55,628 bases of DNA from the NCBI GenBank assembly GCA_964578835.1, contig CAZOEL010000046.1:1-55628 (forward strand), given 5' to 3'. The stretch is from CAZOEL01 sp964578835. Its GTDB lineage: Bacteria; Desulfobacterota; Syntrophobacteria; Syntrophobacterales; Syntrophobacteraceae. The position numbers were made by a program, and so were the translations under genes. The notes beneath the pieces are model-generated. The model was not told the origin of the DNA, did no database searches, and saw nothing but the letters and a program-made list of their open reading frames with translations. Each line of letters begins with the position of its first letter. Position 1 is the first letter of the stretch. Below are positions 43,356-51,917 of the stretch, in pieces.

Positions 43356-45464
43356 ATGGAGAAAATACCGAGTGCGGGCAATGAAACGATCGAGAAGATC
43401 CCGGAGCTTCTCGCTCCCGCGGGACAAGTGGAAAGCTTCGCCGCAGCCATTGAAAACGGGGCGAACGCCGTCTACCTTGGTCTCAACCGATTGAGCGCGC
43501 GCGCCCATGCCGCGAACTTCTCATTTGACGATCTCTCCACCCTTGTTCCCTACGCGCATCACCACAACGTTTCGGTCTACGCAGCCGTTAACAGCGCCAT
43601 CACCGCATCCGAAGTTCCAGGCGTTTTGGATATGCTGCAAAGCCTCTCCGACCTTAAAGTGGACGCCCTCATTGCCCAGGACCCGGGGATATTCTTCCTG
43701 GCCCGGAAATATTTCCCGGATTTGAAGCTTCACGCAAGCACGCTCATGGCGTTGCACAACAGCGCCGGCGTCAACAGCCTGGAGCGGATGGGAGCGAAAC
43801 GGGCGGTGCTGGCCCGCGAGCTTAGCCTCAAGGAAATCGAGCAGATCGCATCGAGCTCCAAGCTCGAGCTCGAGCTCTTCGTTCATGGGGCGCTTTGTTA
43901 TTCCTTCTCCGGGATGTGCATGGCGAGCAGCTTTCGAGGAGGGCACAGCGGCCTGCAGGGTAGGTGCGTGCAGCCCTGCCGCCTGAAGTTCCGGCAGGGA
44001 AGAAACGAAGGCTTTTTCCTCTCCTGCAACGACTTCTGCGCCCTGCCGCTGATTCCGAAGCTAAAACGGCTTCGGCTGGCCTCGCTCAAGATAGAGGGGC
44101 GTATGAAGTCCTCCGATTATGTCGCTCAGGTGGTCAAGGCCTACAGGATAGTGCTGGATGCGGAGCCAAAGGACGAGCCGAATGCGGTGGCGCAAGCGCA
44201 GGATCTGCTTTCGCGCTCCCCCTCGAGGCGTCTCACCAAGGGGTTTTTGAGCGATGATTTCAATGCTGAAGTCCTGACGCCTCACCGCTCCGGGTCGAGC
44301 GGCCTTTGGGTGGGATCCGTCAAGTCGGCGCAAAGAGATAAGGTTCTTGTCCAACTGCGCCATGAGCTTCGTGTGGGGGACCGTCTGCGTCCTGAATCCT
44401 CGGCTGGAAAAGAAAAAGAGGTTCTCACAGTTTCCGCAATCTTCTCCCCCGATGGGGCTCCCCTTGAAGAAGGGCGCGCCGGAGATCGGGTCCTCCTGCT
44501 CCGAAAAGGAGAGATTCAGGTTGAAGACAGACTTTTTAAAATTGGGTCGAAGACAATGTCGGCCTCTAATGTATGGCAGAAGATCAAGAAGAACGCTCCA
44601 AAACGGCAGAGTTACCGCAAACATTACCCTCGGCGCGAAGACTTGACTTCCGACTGGCCTCACGTTTCCATCAATTTGGAAAAGAGTGAAGAGTCCCTGA
44701 TCCTCAAAATCGATGCGGCGAACGATCTTACCAAGGCCTTTCAGGTCGGGGCTCAGAGGGTCATGCTCACCGCTTCCCACTCCAACCTGGAGCGCATGGC
44801 AAAACAGCGCCTGGGACCGGCGCAGAAAGACAAATTCGTTTGGTCCCTTCCGGCGCTCATCACTGAAAAGGACATGGCTTACTATCGCGCCGCCGTGGAA
44901 TGGTTTCGTGAAAAGGGCTTTACCAGATGGGAAGTCAACAATTGGGGGCATTTTGATTTTTTTGTCGGTGGAGGCAGAGTCCAAATGATTGCGGGGTACA
45001 GATTCAACATCCGCAATGCGGCCGCCCTTGCCGAAATGGCTGCGGCCGGGTGCCGCTTGAGCGTTCTTTCCCTCGAAATCACCCGCGAAGAGTTGCAAGT
45101 GCTGAGCCGCGGTCCGCTGGGCTCAATTCCCATCATTTGCTTCTATGTATGGCCTCCTCTTTTTACGTCCAGGCTCCTTCCGCGCCTGCAGGAAGAAAAG
45201 CCGTTCGTCACGCCTCGCAGGGAGCCGCTCTTTTTTAGAAAGAAAGGCGAATTCTCCTTCATCTATGGCGAGCGGCCCATGAACTGGTCCTCCGAGCTTG
45301 CATCTCTGCGGGACTTGGGATACCGCCATTTCCTGCTCGATCTGACGGGAGGTCCTCACCCGCAAACGAAAGACCTCGAAAAGCTGATCGCCGGTTATAG
45401 ACAATCGCGGGCCTACGAGCCTTTCTCCCTCTTCAATCTCAATCGTAAACCGCTGCCCGATTAG
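43356..45464 (+). CDS. Long U32 peptidase-family protein, RlhA-like
   Basis: A 702-residue U32-family protein. The N-terminal U32 domain (about 16-310) has LLAPAGQVESFAAAIENGANAVYLGL, the LFVHGALCYSFSGMCMASSFRGGHSGLQGRCVQPC cysteine block and SLKIEGRMKSSDYVAQVVKAYR. The C-terminal half includes a DUF3656-like region. The length and order match E. coli RlhA/YdcP, an enzyme for 5-hydroxycytidine in 23S rRNA, more than the shorter proteases and prephenate-linked TrhP. Function as an RNA hydroxylation factor is inferred. Confidence 0.85.
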   Translation: MEKIPSAGNETIEKIPELLAPAGQVESFAAAIENGANAVYLGLNRLSARAHAANFSFDDLSTLVPYAHHHNVSVYAAVNSAITASEVPGVLDMLQSLSDLKVDALIAQDPGIFFLARKYFPDLKLHASTLMALHNSAGVNSLERMGAKRAVLARELSLKEIEQIASSSKLELELFVHGALCYSFSGMCMASSFRGGHSGLQGRCVQPCRLKFRQGRNEGFFLSCNDFCALPLIPKLKRLRLASLKIEGRMKSSDYVAQVVKAYRIVLDAEPKDEPNAVAQAQDLLSRSPSRRLTKGFLSDDFNAEVLTPHRSGSSGLWVGSVKSAQRDKVLVQLRHELRVGDRLRPESSAGKEKEVLTVSAIFSPDGAPLEEGRAGDRVLLLRKGEIQVEDRLFKIGSKTMSASNVWQKIKKNAPKRQSYRKHYPRREDLTSDWPHVSINLEKSEESLILKIDAANDLTKAFQVGAQRVMLTASHSNLERMAKQRLGPAQKDKFVWSLPALITEKDMAYYRAAVEWFREKGFTRWEVNNWGHFDFFVGGGRVQMIAGYRFNIRNAAALAEMAAAGCRLSVLSLEITREELQVLSRGPLGSIPIICFYVWPPLFTSRLLPRLQEEKPFVTPRREPLFFRKKGEFSFIYGERPMNWSSELASLRDLGYRHFLLDLTGGPHPQTKDLEKLIAGYRQSRAYEPFSLFNLNRKPLPD

Positions 45465-45769
45465 TGCGATTTATTGATACGGAATATCTTGATTTCGTAA
45501 AATTAGGGGACTAGAATCCCGGACGCTTTGAGCATGGGATTGGTCTTCTGTCCGATTAGGGCGTGAAATAGACGATCCCGGAACTTTTCTAAGCATTACT
45601 ACGGGCTTGCTTTAAGACGCTTATGGCGATTGTCGATCAAGACATCTTGCGCTGAAAAATCGAACTGCTGACCGCATCCGGCGGATGCGGCCAGGCAGCT
45701 TTTCGGGGGAGGAGCCTTTCTGGGGTGACTCCCTTTTTGCTTTAGGCCGGAACAGCATGAGGGATGAAT
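45465..45769. other. 305-base gap before the caspase-like gene
   Basis: No gene is supported. It contains the palindrome CCGCATCC-GGC-GGATGCGG (45672-45690; 8-base stem, 3-base loop), of the same GC-rich kind as the REP-like hairpins elsewhere. Promoter boxes were not recognised. Confidence 0.4.
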
Positions 45770-47440
45770 ATGCGAGAGGCAAAGTATATGCGGTTCTTTC
45801 TGGTAACCATGTCTTTTTTGATTATTTCCGGCATGGCGTGGGCTCAGGATTCAGAGACTGCTCGGGCTCTCAAGGCGCCGTTAGCTTCGGGACCGCCTGA
45901 ACAGCGCGTAGCGCTCATCATCGGAAACGACGCCTATGAATCCGCGCCGCTGAAGAATCCGGCGAATGACGCTAGATCTATGGCCAAGTCTCTGAGTGAG
46001 CTCGGATTCCAGGTGACTCAAAAAGAAAACCTCAACCAAAAGGAAATGAAGCTGGAGATTCAATCCTTCGGCCAAAAGCTGCTCAAAGGCGGAGTCGGCC
46101 TGTTCTATTACGCCGGCCACGGAATGCAGGTGAACGGTCGAAATTACCTGATTCCCGTCGGAGCCCGCATAGAGCATGAAAAGCATGTGGAGTTCGAAGG
46201 CGTTGACGCCGGGTCTGTGCTGGCGGAGATGGAATATGCGAGAAACCGGCTGAACATCGTCATCCTGGACGCGTGCCGGGATAATCCCTTTTCGAGAAGC
46301 TTTCGTTCGGTTTCGCAGGGACTTGCGACAATGAACGCCCCGACTGGAACGCTCATTGCCTACGCTACGGCCCCGGGCTCCGTAGCCAACGATGGTCCCG
46401 GGGGCAACGGAACCTATACGGGAGAGCTTATAAAAATCATTGAAACTCCAGGGCTCAAGATCGAAGATGTCTTCAAGCAGGTCCGATCCAAAGTGCGTGA
46501 GTCGACTCAGGGAAGGCAGATTCCCTGGGAGTCTTCCTCTCTCGAAGGAGATTTCTATTTCAAGGCGCCGGCTCAACAAGTAAAAACGCAGGTAGTCAGC
46601 GAAAAGCCCGTCGAGCCAATTTCGCAGCCTCAGCTGGCTCGTAGCGAGAGCCCGGCCAGAGCCGTCAAGACATGGAAAGAGCCGGTATCCGGCATCGAAT
46701 TTGTCTGGGCGCCGGGCGGGTGCTATCTCATGGGCAGTCCACAGACCGAGCCAGACCGAGAAGTCGATGAAGGTCCCGTGCATGAAGTCTGCGTGAAAGG
46801 CTTCTGGATGGGAAGAACTGAAGTAACCAACGGCCAGTTTCGCAAATTCCAGCGGGATCATGACAGCAGGAGCTATGAGCGTCATTCTCTAAATGGCGAT
46901 GCCCAGCCGGCTGTCTATGTAAGCTGGGAGGACGCCGTGAGCTTTGCTCAGTGGCTTACGGAGCAAAACGGAGGTCAGTACAAATTCAGACTGCCCACGG
47001 AAGCCGAATGGGAATACGCCGCAAGAGCCGGATCGAGTGAGTCCCGCTACTGGGGGGACGATTCGCGGAAAGCATGCGAGCATGAAAATGTAGCGGACCA
47101 ATCCGCAAAAAAGGTCTGGAACTGGGAGGAAGTCCACGATTGCGACGATTCATACGCCGCGACGGCGCCGGTTGGAAGCTTTCAACCCAACGCCTTCGGG
47201 TTCTTCGATATGTTGGGGAATGTATGGGAATGGTGCGAGGATGTCTATAGCGTCGACATGTACGCCAACTACGACCGTAACAGCCCCGTGAACCTGGATA
47301 CGAGTCGGGGTCCCGATCGGGTGATCAGAGGCGGTTTTTGGCATGGCGCGCCTCGGAGCGTGCGCAGTGCGGACCGGGGAAGCGGATTGCCTACAGCCAT
47401 GAACGATGATCTTGGCTTCCGCCTGGTGAGGGAGCCGTAA
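45770..47440 (+). CDS. Secreted caspase-like (C14) protease fused to an FGE/sulfatase-modifying domain
   Basis: A 556-residue two-domain exported protein. The signal peptide ends near residue 25 (GMAWA). The caspase-like peptidase domain (about 45-260) has RVALIIGNDAY, the catalytic histidine in FYYAGHG (H117) and cysteine in VILDACRDNPF (C169). The C-terminal domain (about 310-556) is formylglycine-generating-enzyme-like: FVWAPGGCYLMGS, GFWMGRTEVTNGQF, LPTEAEWEYAARAG, NVWEWCEDVY, RVIRGGFW and LGFRLVREP. FGE-like domains often only bind ligands or proteins. A start at 45770 has GAGGG at 6 bases spacing; 45788 with GAGAGG is equally possible. It leads a three-gene set with DUF4384 and CHASE2-cyclase genes. 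Confidence 0.9.
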   Translation: MREAKYMRFFLVTMSFLIISGMAWAQDSETARALKAPLASGPPEQRVALIIGNDAYESAPLKNPANDARSMAKSLSELGFQVTQKENLNQKEMKLEIQSFGQKLLKGGVGLFYYAGHGMQVNGRNYLIPVGARIEHEKHVEFEGVDAGSVLAEMEYARNRLNIVILDACRDNPFSRSFRSVSQGLATMNAPTGTLIAYATAPGSVANDGPGGNGTYTGELIKIIETPGLKIEDVFKQVRSKVRESTQGRQIPWESSSLEGDFYFKAPAQQVKTQVVSEKPVEPISQPQLARSESPARAVKTWKEPVSGIEFVWAPGGCYLMGSPQTEPDREVDEGPVHEVCVKGFWMGRTEVTNGQFRKFQRDHDSRSYERHSLNGDAQPAVYVSWEDAVSFAQWLTEQNGGQYKFRLPTEAEWEYAARAGSSESRYWGDDSRKACEHENVADQSAKKVWNWEEVHDCDDSYAATAPVGSFQPNAFGFFDMLGNVWEWCEDVYSVDMYANYDRNSPVNLDTSRGPDRVIRGGFWHGAPRSVRSADRGSGLPTAMNDDLGFRLVREP

Positions 47441-47450
47441 GAGCGCCGGC

Positions 47451-47505
47451 TGCCGGATGAATGCATAAAGCCCCTCATTCATGGGCTACGTCATCTTGTC
47501 CGGCA
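47451..47505. repeat. REP-like hairpin after the caspase-like gene
   Basis: TGCCGGA (47451-47457) pairs with TCCGGCA (47499-47505), with internal ATGAATG/CATTCAT and AGCCC/GGGCT stems. It shares the GCCGGATG start and CCGGCATCAA end with the element at 8479-8538. Confidence 0.5.
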
Positions 47506-47546
47506 TCAAGGAACCAGCATCCAGCATCTTTTAGAAGGAAGCAATT

Positions 47547-48272
47547 ATGGTTTTTAGGCCAAAGAGCAGGGTAGGGCGGTCGCTACTTTTTGCGCTGTCC
47601 ATTGGGATTTTCCTTACGACGGTCTCTGTAACAAAGTCATGGGCTCAACCTTCCGGGGCTGAGCAAAAACAGGAGGAGATCAAATTCCTCTGGGCCTTTG
47701 GAGCGTTGGTTCAGGATGGGAGCGCAAGGAAGCTCGAGCCCATTACCAGGGACAGAGCCCTGAGATCGGGAGATAAGTTGAAGATGCTCGTGGAGCCTCT
47801 TCCCGGAAGCTTTGTTTACGTGATTTATTTCAATTCTCATAACGAAGCCTCGCTCCTGTTCCCTTATAATCTGGATCAACCCTCGGCCAATTATGGAACG
47901 TCAAAAAGATATCTCATTCCCCAAGGGGAGGCGTGGTTTGAGCTAGATCGAAATACGGGGCTGGAAACCTTCCATCTCCTGGCCTCCGATCAAAGATTGA
48001 CCGAACTGGAAGCTCTTTTGAAAAGGCGCCAGGCTGCGGATGCCGCTTCCCAACCCGAAATCGCAAAGCAGATTCTTGCTGAGATCCGAAGAGTCAAGAG
48101 GGAACGTAAAGAATTGGCGTCTCCCGCGGAGCGTCCGGTTAATCTGGGAGGCGTGATCCGCGGCGATGGACGGCCTCCAAAGATAAGTCTGCCCGATATC
48201 GCTTCCATCACTCAGGAAATAACTGCGTCGGGTTTTTTCTCAAGGGCCTTTACTATAGAGCATCAGCCATAG
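47547..48272 (+). CDS. Secreted DUF4384 domain protein
   Basis: A 241-residue exported protein. The signal sequence ends near residue 33 (SWAQ). The DUF4384 region runs about 45-150 (IKFLWAFGALVQDGSARKLEP, LRSGDKLKMLVEPLPGSFVYVIYFN, LFPYN, YLIPQGEAWFELD). The last third is helical and basic. DUF4384 proteins frequently accompany caspase-like, CHAT and kinase-type signalling proteins, as here between the caspase-FGE gene and the CHASE2 cyclase. Function unknown. Confidence 0.82.
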   Translation: MVFRPKSRVGRSLLFALSIGIFLTTVSVTKSWAQPSGAEQKQEEIKFLWAFGALVQDGSARKLEPITRDRALRSGDKLKMLVEPLPGSFVYVIYFNSHNEASLLFPYNLDQPSANYGTSKRYLIPQGEAWFELDRNTGLETFHLLASDQRLTELEALLKRRQAADAASQPEIAKQILAEIRRVKRERKELASPAERPVNLGGVIRGDGRPPKISLPDIASITQEITASGFFSRAFTIEHQP

Positions 48273-48410
48273 GGATGCCCAGGCCCTGACATGGTTGACC
48301 GGCATTTCCTGCTTACGCATTATCTTGAGAATATCGCTTTCATGCTGGCTCTGAATCTGTACGAGCTGCATGAAAGCGGTTTCCTGACGAATTGACGACA
48401 ATCGCTCCTC

Positions 48411-50402
48411 ATGAATGCTTCCGATCTAAAGCGCAAAAGACAAGTCGCCCTTCTCTGGATTCTCTTTTCATTTATGGCTTCCCATCTTCTTTGCCTTGCC
48501 TTCCCGAAAAGGTTTGAATCATGGGATGCCCGGTTTATCGATCAGCTCTTCATAGTTCGCTCCGCCTTCGACTTTCTCAAACCTGTCCACGACAAATCCG
48601 TTGTCCATGTGGATATCAACAATAGCGCCATTCAGCAACTGAACAGCTTTTACCTCAGTCGGGCTCATTATGCGCAGGTGGTCCGCAATCTCGCGGCAAT
48701 GGGCGTTGCGGCTCAGGCTTACGACATCATATTCGCCGCTCAAATAGATGAAAAAGAAGATCGCGAGCTCATCGAGGCAGTCCGAAAAGCTGGAAACGCG
48801 TATTTCGGCATGGCCTTCGACCTGCGCGAAGAAGCTTCACCTCCGGAGGATACCGGTGATATTCGCGATTCCGAGCAGAGTGTCGATAACACGAAGTGGA
48901 AGATATCCGCGACGAAGGTAGCTTCTCAATATTTAACAGGCGGGAAGCCTTTGCCGACTTTTTCCGCCCTTTCGAGCGCTTCCCGCGGACTGGGCTTTCT
49001 TAGCATCAGCCCTGATGGGGACGGCGTATTCCGACGCGTGCCTCTGCTCGTCCGCTATTCCGACGCATTCTATCCAAGCCTGCCTTTCAGGGTCGTCTGC
49101 GATTATCTGGGGGTATCGCCGGGGAGGATCGCAATCGGTCCCGGACGGGTTATTACTCTCAAGGGCGCCGCACAGCCTGGAGAAGAACCGCGCGACATAG
49201 TCATTCCCGTTGATGAGCGAGGCAATATGATCATCAATTTCGTCGGCCCGTGGGGCAGCATGAAACATTACAACTTTGCCGAGATATACAACGCCTCCGG
49301 AGATAGAGATGAGATGGAGATGTGGAGAGAGGAGTTGAACGGAAAGCTCGCGCTCATCTCTGACGTCGCTACGGGAACGGGCGATCTCGGGCCAACCCCT
49401 GTGGATGTGAACCTTCCGTTGAGCGCCCTGCACACCAATGTCATCCATACCATTCTTTCTGGGGAATTCCTTCGCGAGAGCTCTCTTCCTGAGACCGCCC
49501 TTACAGAATTGCTGCTCATCTTTGTTGTTGTGCTGCTCTCGTTGGGAGCTTCTTCCCTCACCTTTACTCTCGGAACCCTCTCCATTGCGGCGGGCTTTAC
49601 GGCAGGAGTCGCTTCATTCTTTCTTTTCGCTAACGTCATTGTGCCTGTAGCGCGCCCGGCTGCCTTCATGGGACTTGCGACGATCTTTGTCACAGCCTAT
49701 CGCTTCGTTATAGAAGAAAAAGAAAAGGCTCTTTATAAAATGACTTTCGAAGCCTATTTTCCTCCTTCCATCATGAGAAAGATCATGGCCAACCCGGCTA
49801 GAATCGCCTCCATGAGCCAAAAAAAGGAGCTCACAGTTCTTTTTAGCGACATAGAAAACTTCACCATGTACTCTTCGCTCCTCACGCCCGTACAGATACA
49901 GAGATATCTGAACGAATATTTCGACGCCATGGTGGAAATCGTTTTCAGTCATGAAGGAACCGTGGACAAGTATATAGGGGACGGCCTGATGGTCTTCTTT
50001 GGAGATCCCGACCCGCAGCCCGATCACGCTCTGCGTTGCGTGCGGGCTGCAGTGGATATGCAGAAGAAAGCGCGCCTGCTGAAGGAAAAATGGCGGAAGG
50101 AAGACGGCATTCCTGTCCGCATCCGGATCGGGATCAACACAGGCGAGGTGGTGGTGGGAAATATGGGCTCCGTGCGGAGACTCTCCTACACCGTTCTGGG
50201 CTCGGCTGTGAATCTTGCGCAAAGGCTTGAGGCAAATGCGCCCGCCGAAGGCATCATGATTTCTCAAAGCACGTATGAGCTCGTAAAGGACCATGTGCTC
50301 GCCAGGCCGCTCGGACGCATACGGGTCAAGGGAATCGAAGAGGAGGTGAGCGTCTACGAGGTGCTTGTAGAGCAGGATGGCGCGAGGATAATTGATGAAT
50401 AG
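48411..50402 (+). CDS. CHASE2 sensor adenylate cyclase (class III)
   Basis: A 663-residue membrane signalling enzyme. One N-terminal helix (about 12-32), a periplasmic CHASE2 domain (about 35-345: FIDQLFIVRSAF, VHVDINNSAIQQL, YDIIFAAQID, RPLLVRYSD-like PLLVRYSDAFYPSLPF), three helices (about 363-430) and a class III cyclase domain (about 470-640). Catalytic features are VLFSDIENFTMYSS (metal aspartates), VDKYIGDGLMVFFGDP (second metal Asp and the ATP-selective Lys), and YTVLGSAVNLAQRLEA (Thr at the base-selecting position, Asn-Arg pair). These favour ATP over GTP. It senses an extracytoplasmic signal, probably paired with the two genes upstream. Confidence 0.92.
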   Translation: MNASDLKRKRQVALLWILFSFMASHLLCLAFPKRFESWDARFIDQLFIVRSAFDFLKPVHDKSVVHVDINNSAIQQLNSFYLSRAHYAQVVRNLAAMGVAAQAYDIIFAAQIDEKEDRELIEAVRKAGNAYFGMAFDLREEASPPEDTGDIRDSEQSVDNTKWKISATKVASQYLTGGKPLPTFSALSSASRGLGFLSISPDGDGVFRRVPLLVRYSDAFYPSLPFRVVCDYLGVSPGRIAIGPGRVITLKGAAQPGEEPRDIVIPVDERGNMIINFVGPWGSMKHYNFAEIYNASGDRDEMEMWREELNGKLALISDVATGTGDLGPTPVDVNLPLSALHTNVIHTILSGEFLRESSLPETALTELLLIFVVVLLSLGASSLTFTLGTLSIAAGFTAGVASFFLFANVIVPVARPAAFMGLATIFVTAYRFVIEEKEKALYKMTFEAYFPPSIMRKIMANPARIASMSQKKELTVLFSDIENFTMYSSLLTPVQIQRYLNEYFDAMVEIVFSHEGTVDKYIGDGLMVFFGDPDPQPDHALRCVRAAVDMQKKARLLKEKWRKEDGIPVRIRIGINTGEVVVGNMGSVRRLSYTVLGSAVNLAQRLEANAPAEGIMISQSTYELVKDHVLARPLGRIRVKGIEEEVSVYEVLVEQDGARIIDE

Positions 50403-50454
50403 CAGATTCTCACCCTTGATCGCCTACATCGGGGTCGGCGTTCCGGAAGGAATC

Positions 50455-51120
50455 GTGGGCCATAAGCCAATGAACCAGAGGCCACGTTCATTTGCTTTCC
50501 CTCCTTGATGCAGTTCTCTCGAGTTTTCTCGCAACGAGACACCCGCCGGACGTCTGCTCCCTTTCGGGCTCGGGCAAATCTTGAACCCGTATCCACCCCA
50601 TTACAGGATGGCCTTCGCTTCTTCCGACCTCCCACACCCGCACACCCATGGGCTCACCTTACGGCTTACTTTCCCTCCTCAAGAGGGAGATGTACGGGGT
50701 TACCACATTCCGCATTTTCAAGCACAATGTCGGGTTAGGCGCCTGCTGTCGATCGGGAGGTGCATGGTCCACGATGCCGCAACATTAAGACGACATACCC
50801 ACCTCCATTGCCTTCTTGGCCCAAGCTTATCAGCCTCTTTAGCTTGTTGCGGGTCACGGCCTTTATCGCAGATTCACACTACATTCACCATACCGACTAT
50901 CTAGCCCTCACCCGGATTGGAGGCTTCCAGGAGAGAGATCCTCTCGCGACTCACTCTCCGCACCCTTATGGGATGCTTCGGTGCATTGTCCCGGCAGCTC
51001 TTTATTCATGCCGGTAGATTTACCTGGTGGAACAGGTGGTTTCATACTACTAACTAGCTGAGACAGCTAGAAAATGCGACCTCGTGTCGCAGAAGTATGC
51101 CCCGCGTGGTTTCGCGTCCG
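50455..51120 (-). mobile_element. Probable 5' fragment of a group II intron
   Basis: On the minus strand, a structured, gene-free sequence leads to an ATG at 50491 with GGAGGG before it; its first residues, MNVASGSLAYG, look like the N-terminus of group II intron reverse transcriptases, after which the sequence diverges abruptly. The 5' region contains several long stems typical of intron domain I. I could not find a clear GTGYG 5' end, so this is an incomplete remnant. It fills most of the 50403-51146 gap. Confidence is limited because similarity is from memory. Confidence 0.4.
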
Positions 51121-51146
51121 GTTCAGGCCTTCGTTGGGCGAGTTTT

Positions 51147-51539
51147 TCAACTCCTCACTCGTAGCCCCAACAGCCTTTCCATGGGATCGAAATCACGGTC
51201 GTTGTGGAGAAGGTCAAAGTCGTTTTCGATGCAGAATGTTGCGATGATCACGTCTATTGTCTTGCGCACAGTTGTCCCACTCTTGCGCAGTTTCCAATAG
51301 TTCTGGGCAGCCCGCAAAGCAATGTCTTTCCCCACAAAGTCATGATACTCCAGGCTTTCCATGATCTGCTTCGCTTTTTGATAGTCTTCTTCTTTTCGAA
51401 AACCTTGCAAGAACTCTGCAATGATCAGGTCTCCCGTGACAATGCGGCTATGATCTAGTTCGTAGTCAAGGAGGTTCGTATGAGGTGCATCGATGCCCCG
51501 AACATAGTCAATCCACACAGAAGTATCGGCGACAATCAT
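51147..51539 (-). CDS. vapC: VapC-type PIN-domain toxin
   Basis: A 130-residue PIN ribonuclease. Acidic active-site residues appear in VADTSVWIDYVRG (D5), LIIAEFLQGFR, RKTIDVIIATFCIEN and LLHNDRDFDPM. VapC toxins cleave tRNA or rRNA to halt growth. The start ATG overlaps the vapB stop (ATGA), the classic TA arrangement. Confidence 0.92.
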   Translation of the reverse strand: MIVADTSVWIDYVRGIDAPHTNLLDYELDHSRIVTGDLIIAEFLQGFRKEEDYQKAKQIMESLEYHDFVGKDIALRAAQNYWKLRKSGTTVRKTIDVIIATFCIENDFDLLHNDRDFDPMERLLGLRVRS

Positions 51540-51730
51540 TTGTCAGTTCTCATTTCTTCAAGATCGCCTTCCCAATTCAGTTTTCCTCGGTAACTCCGGA
51601 TTCTTGCCTGATTCTTCTGAGCAATAAGGAGTCTGAGTCCTTCTTCGACCGTTTCCTTTTTTGTCTTGTAGCCAGAAATTTTGAGCGCTTCGTCCATCAG
51701 CTTGTCGTCAATAATTATGTTCGTTCGCAT
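51536..51730 (-). CDS. vapB: VapB-type antitoxin (DUF2191)
   Basis: A 64-residue antitoxin. MRTNIIIDDKLMDEALKISGYKTKKETVEEGLRLLI is a ribbon-helix-helix DNA-binding domain of the VapB/DUF2191 kind; the C-terminus RGKLNWEGDLEEMR binds the toxin. GGGAGG precedes the ATG. An 8-base inverted repeat at 51745-51774 upstream is a likely operator. Confidence 0.9.
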   Translation of the reverse strand: MRTNIIIDDKLMDEALKISGYKTKKETVEEGLRLLIAQKNQARIRSYRGKLNWEGDLEEMRTDK

Positions 51731-51744
51731 GCTATCGCCTCCCG

Positions 51745-51774
51745 TGATGTGTATCCGATCAACCCATCATACAC
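51745..51774 (-). promoter_or_regulatory. Inverted-repeat operator upstream of vapBC
   Basis: ATGTGTAT (51745-51752) and ATACACAT (51767-51774) are exact inverted repeats with a 14-base spacer, 15 bases upstream of the vapB start. A symmetric site for VapBC autorepression is inferred. No -35/-10 pair was clear. Confidence 0.5.
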
Positions 51775-51821
51775 ATTCAAGAGCCAAAAAGCAAGCATTA
51801 TCGCGTGCCGAGCATGTCCCC

Positions 51822-51894
51822 GTAGCGGTAGGACGGCCAGTTACCCGAGCGCCCCCGCGCAGATCCCGGCGTGCGGTTTTTCCGCACCGGGCTC
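51822..51894 (-). mobile_element. Group II intron 3' end: domains V and VI
   Basis: The minus-strand segment 51894-51862 begins GAGCCCGGTGCGG, has an all-A loop and closes CCGCACGCCGGGATC: a 33-base hairpin with the AGC catalytic triad, typical of domain V. The following TGCGCGGGGGCGC... region to about 51822 (ending CTACCGCTAC) matches domain VI and the 3' splice end. The 3' exon would begin GGGGACATGC. The rest of the ribozyme is not upstream in the right order. Confidence 0.75.
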
Positions 51895-51917
51895 TTCAGG
51901 AATACTCGCTTCCCCAC

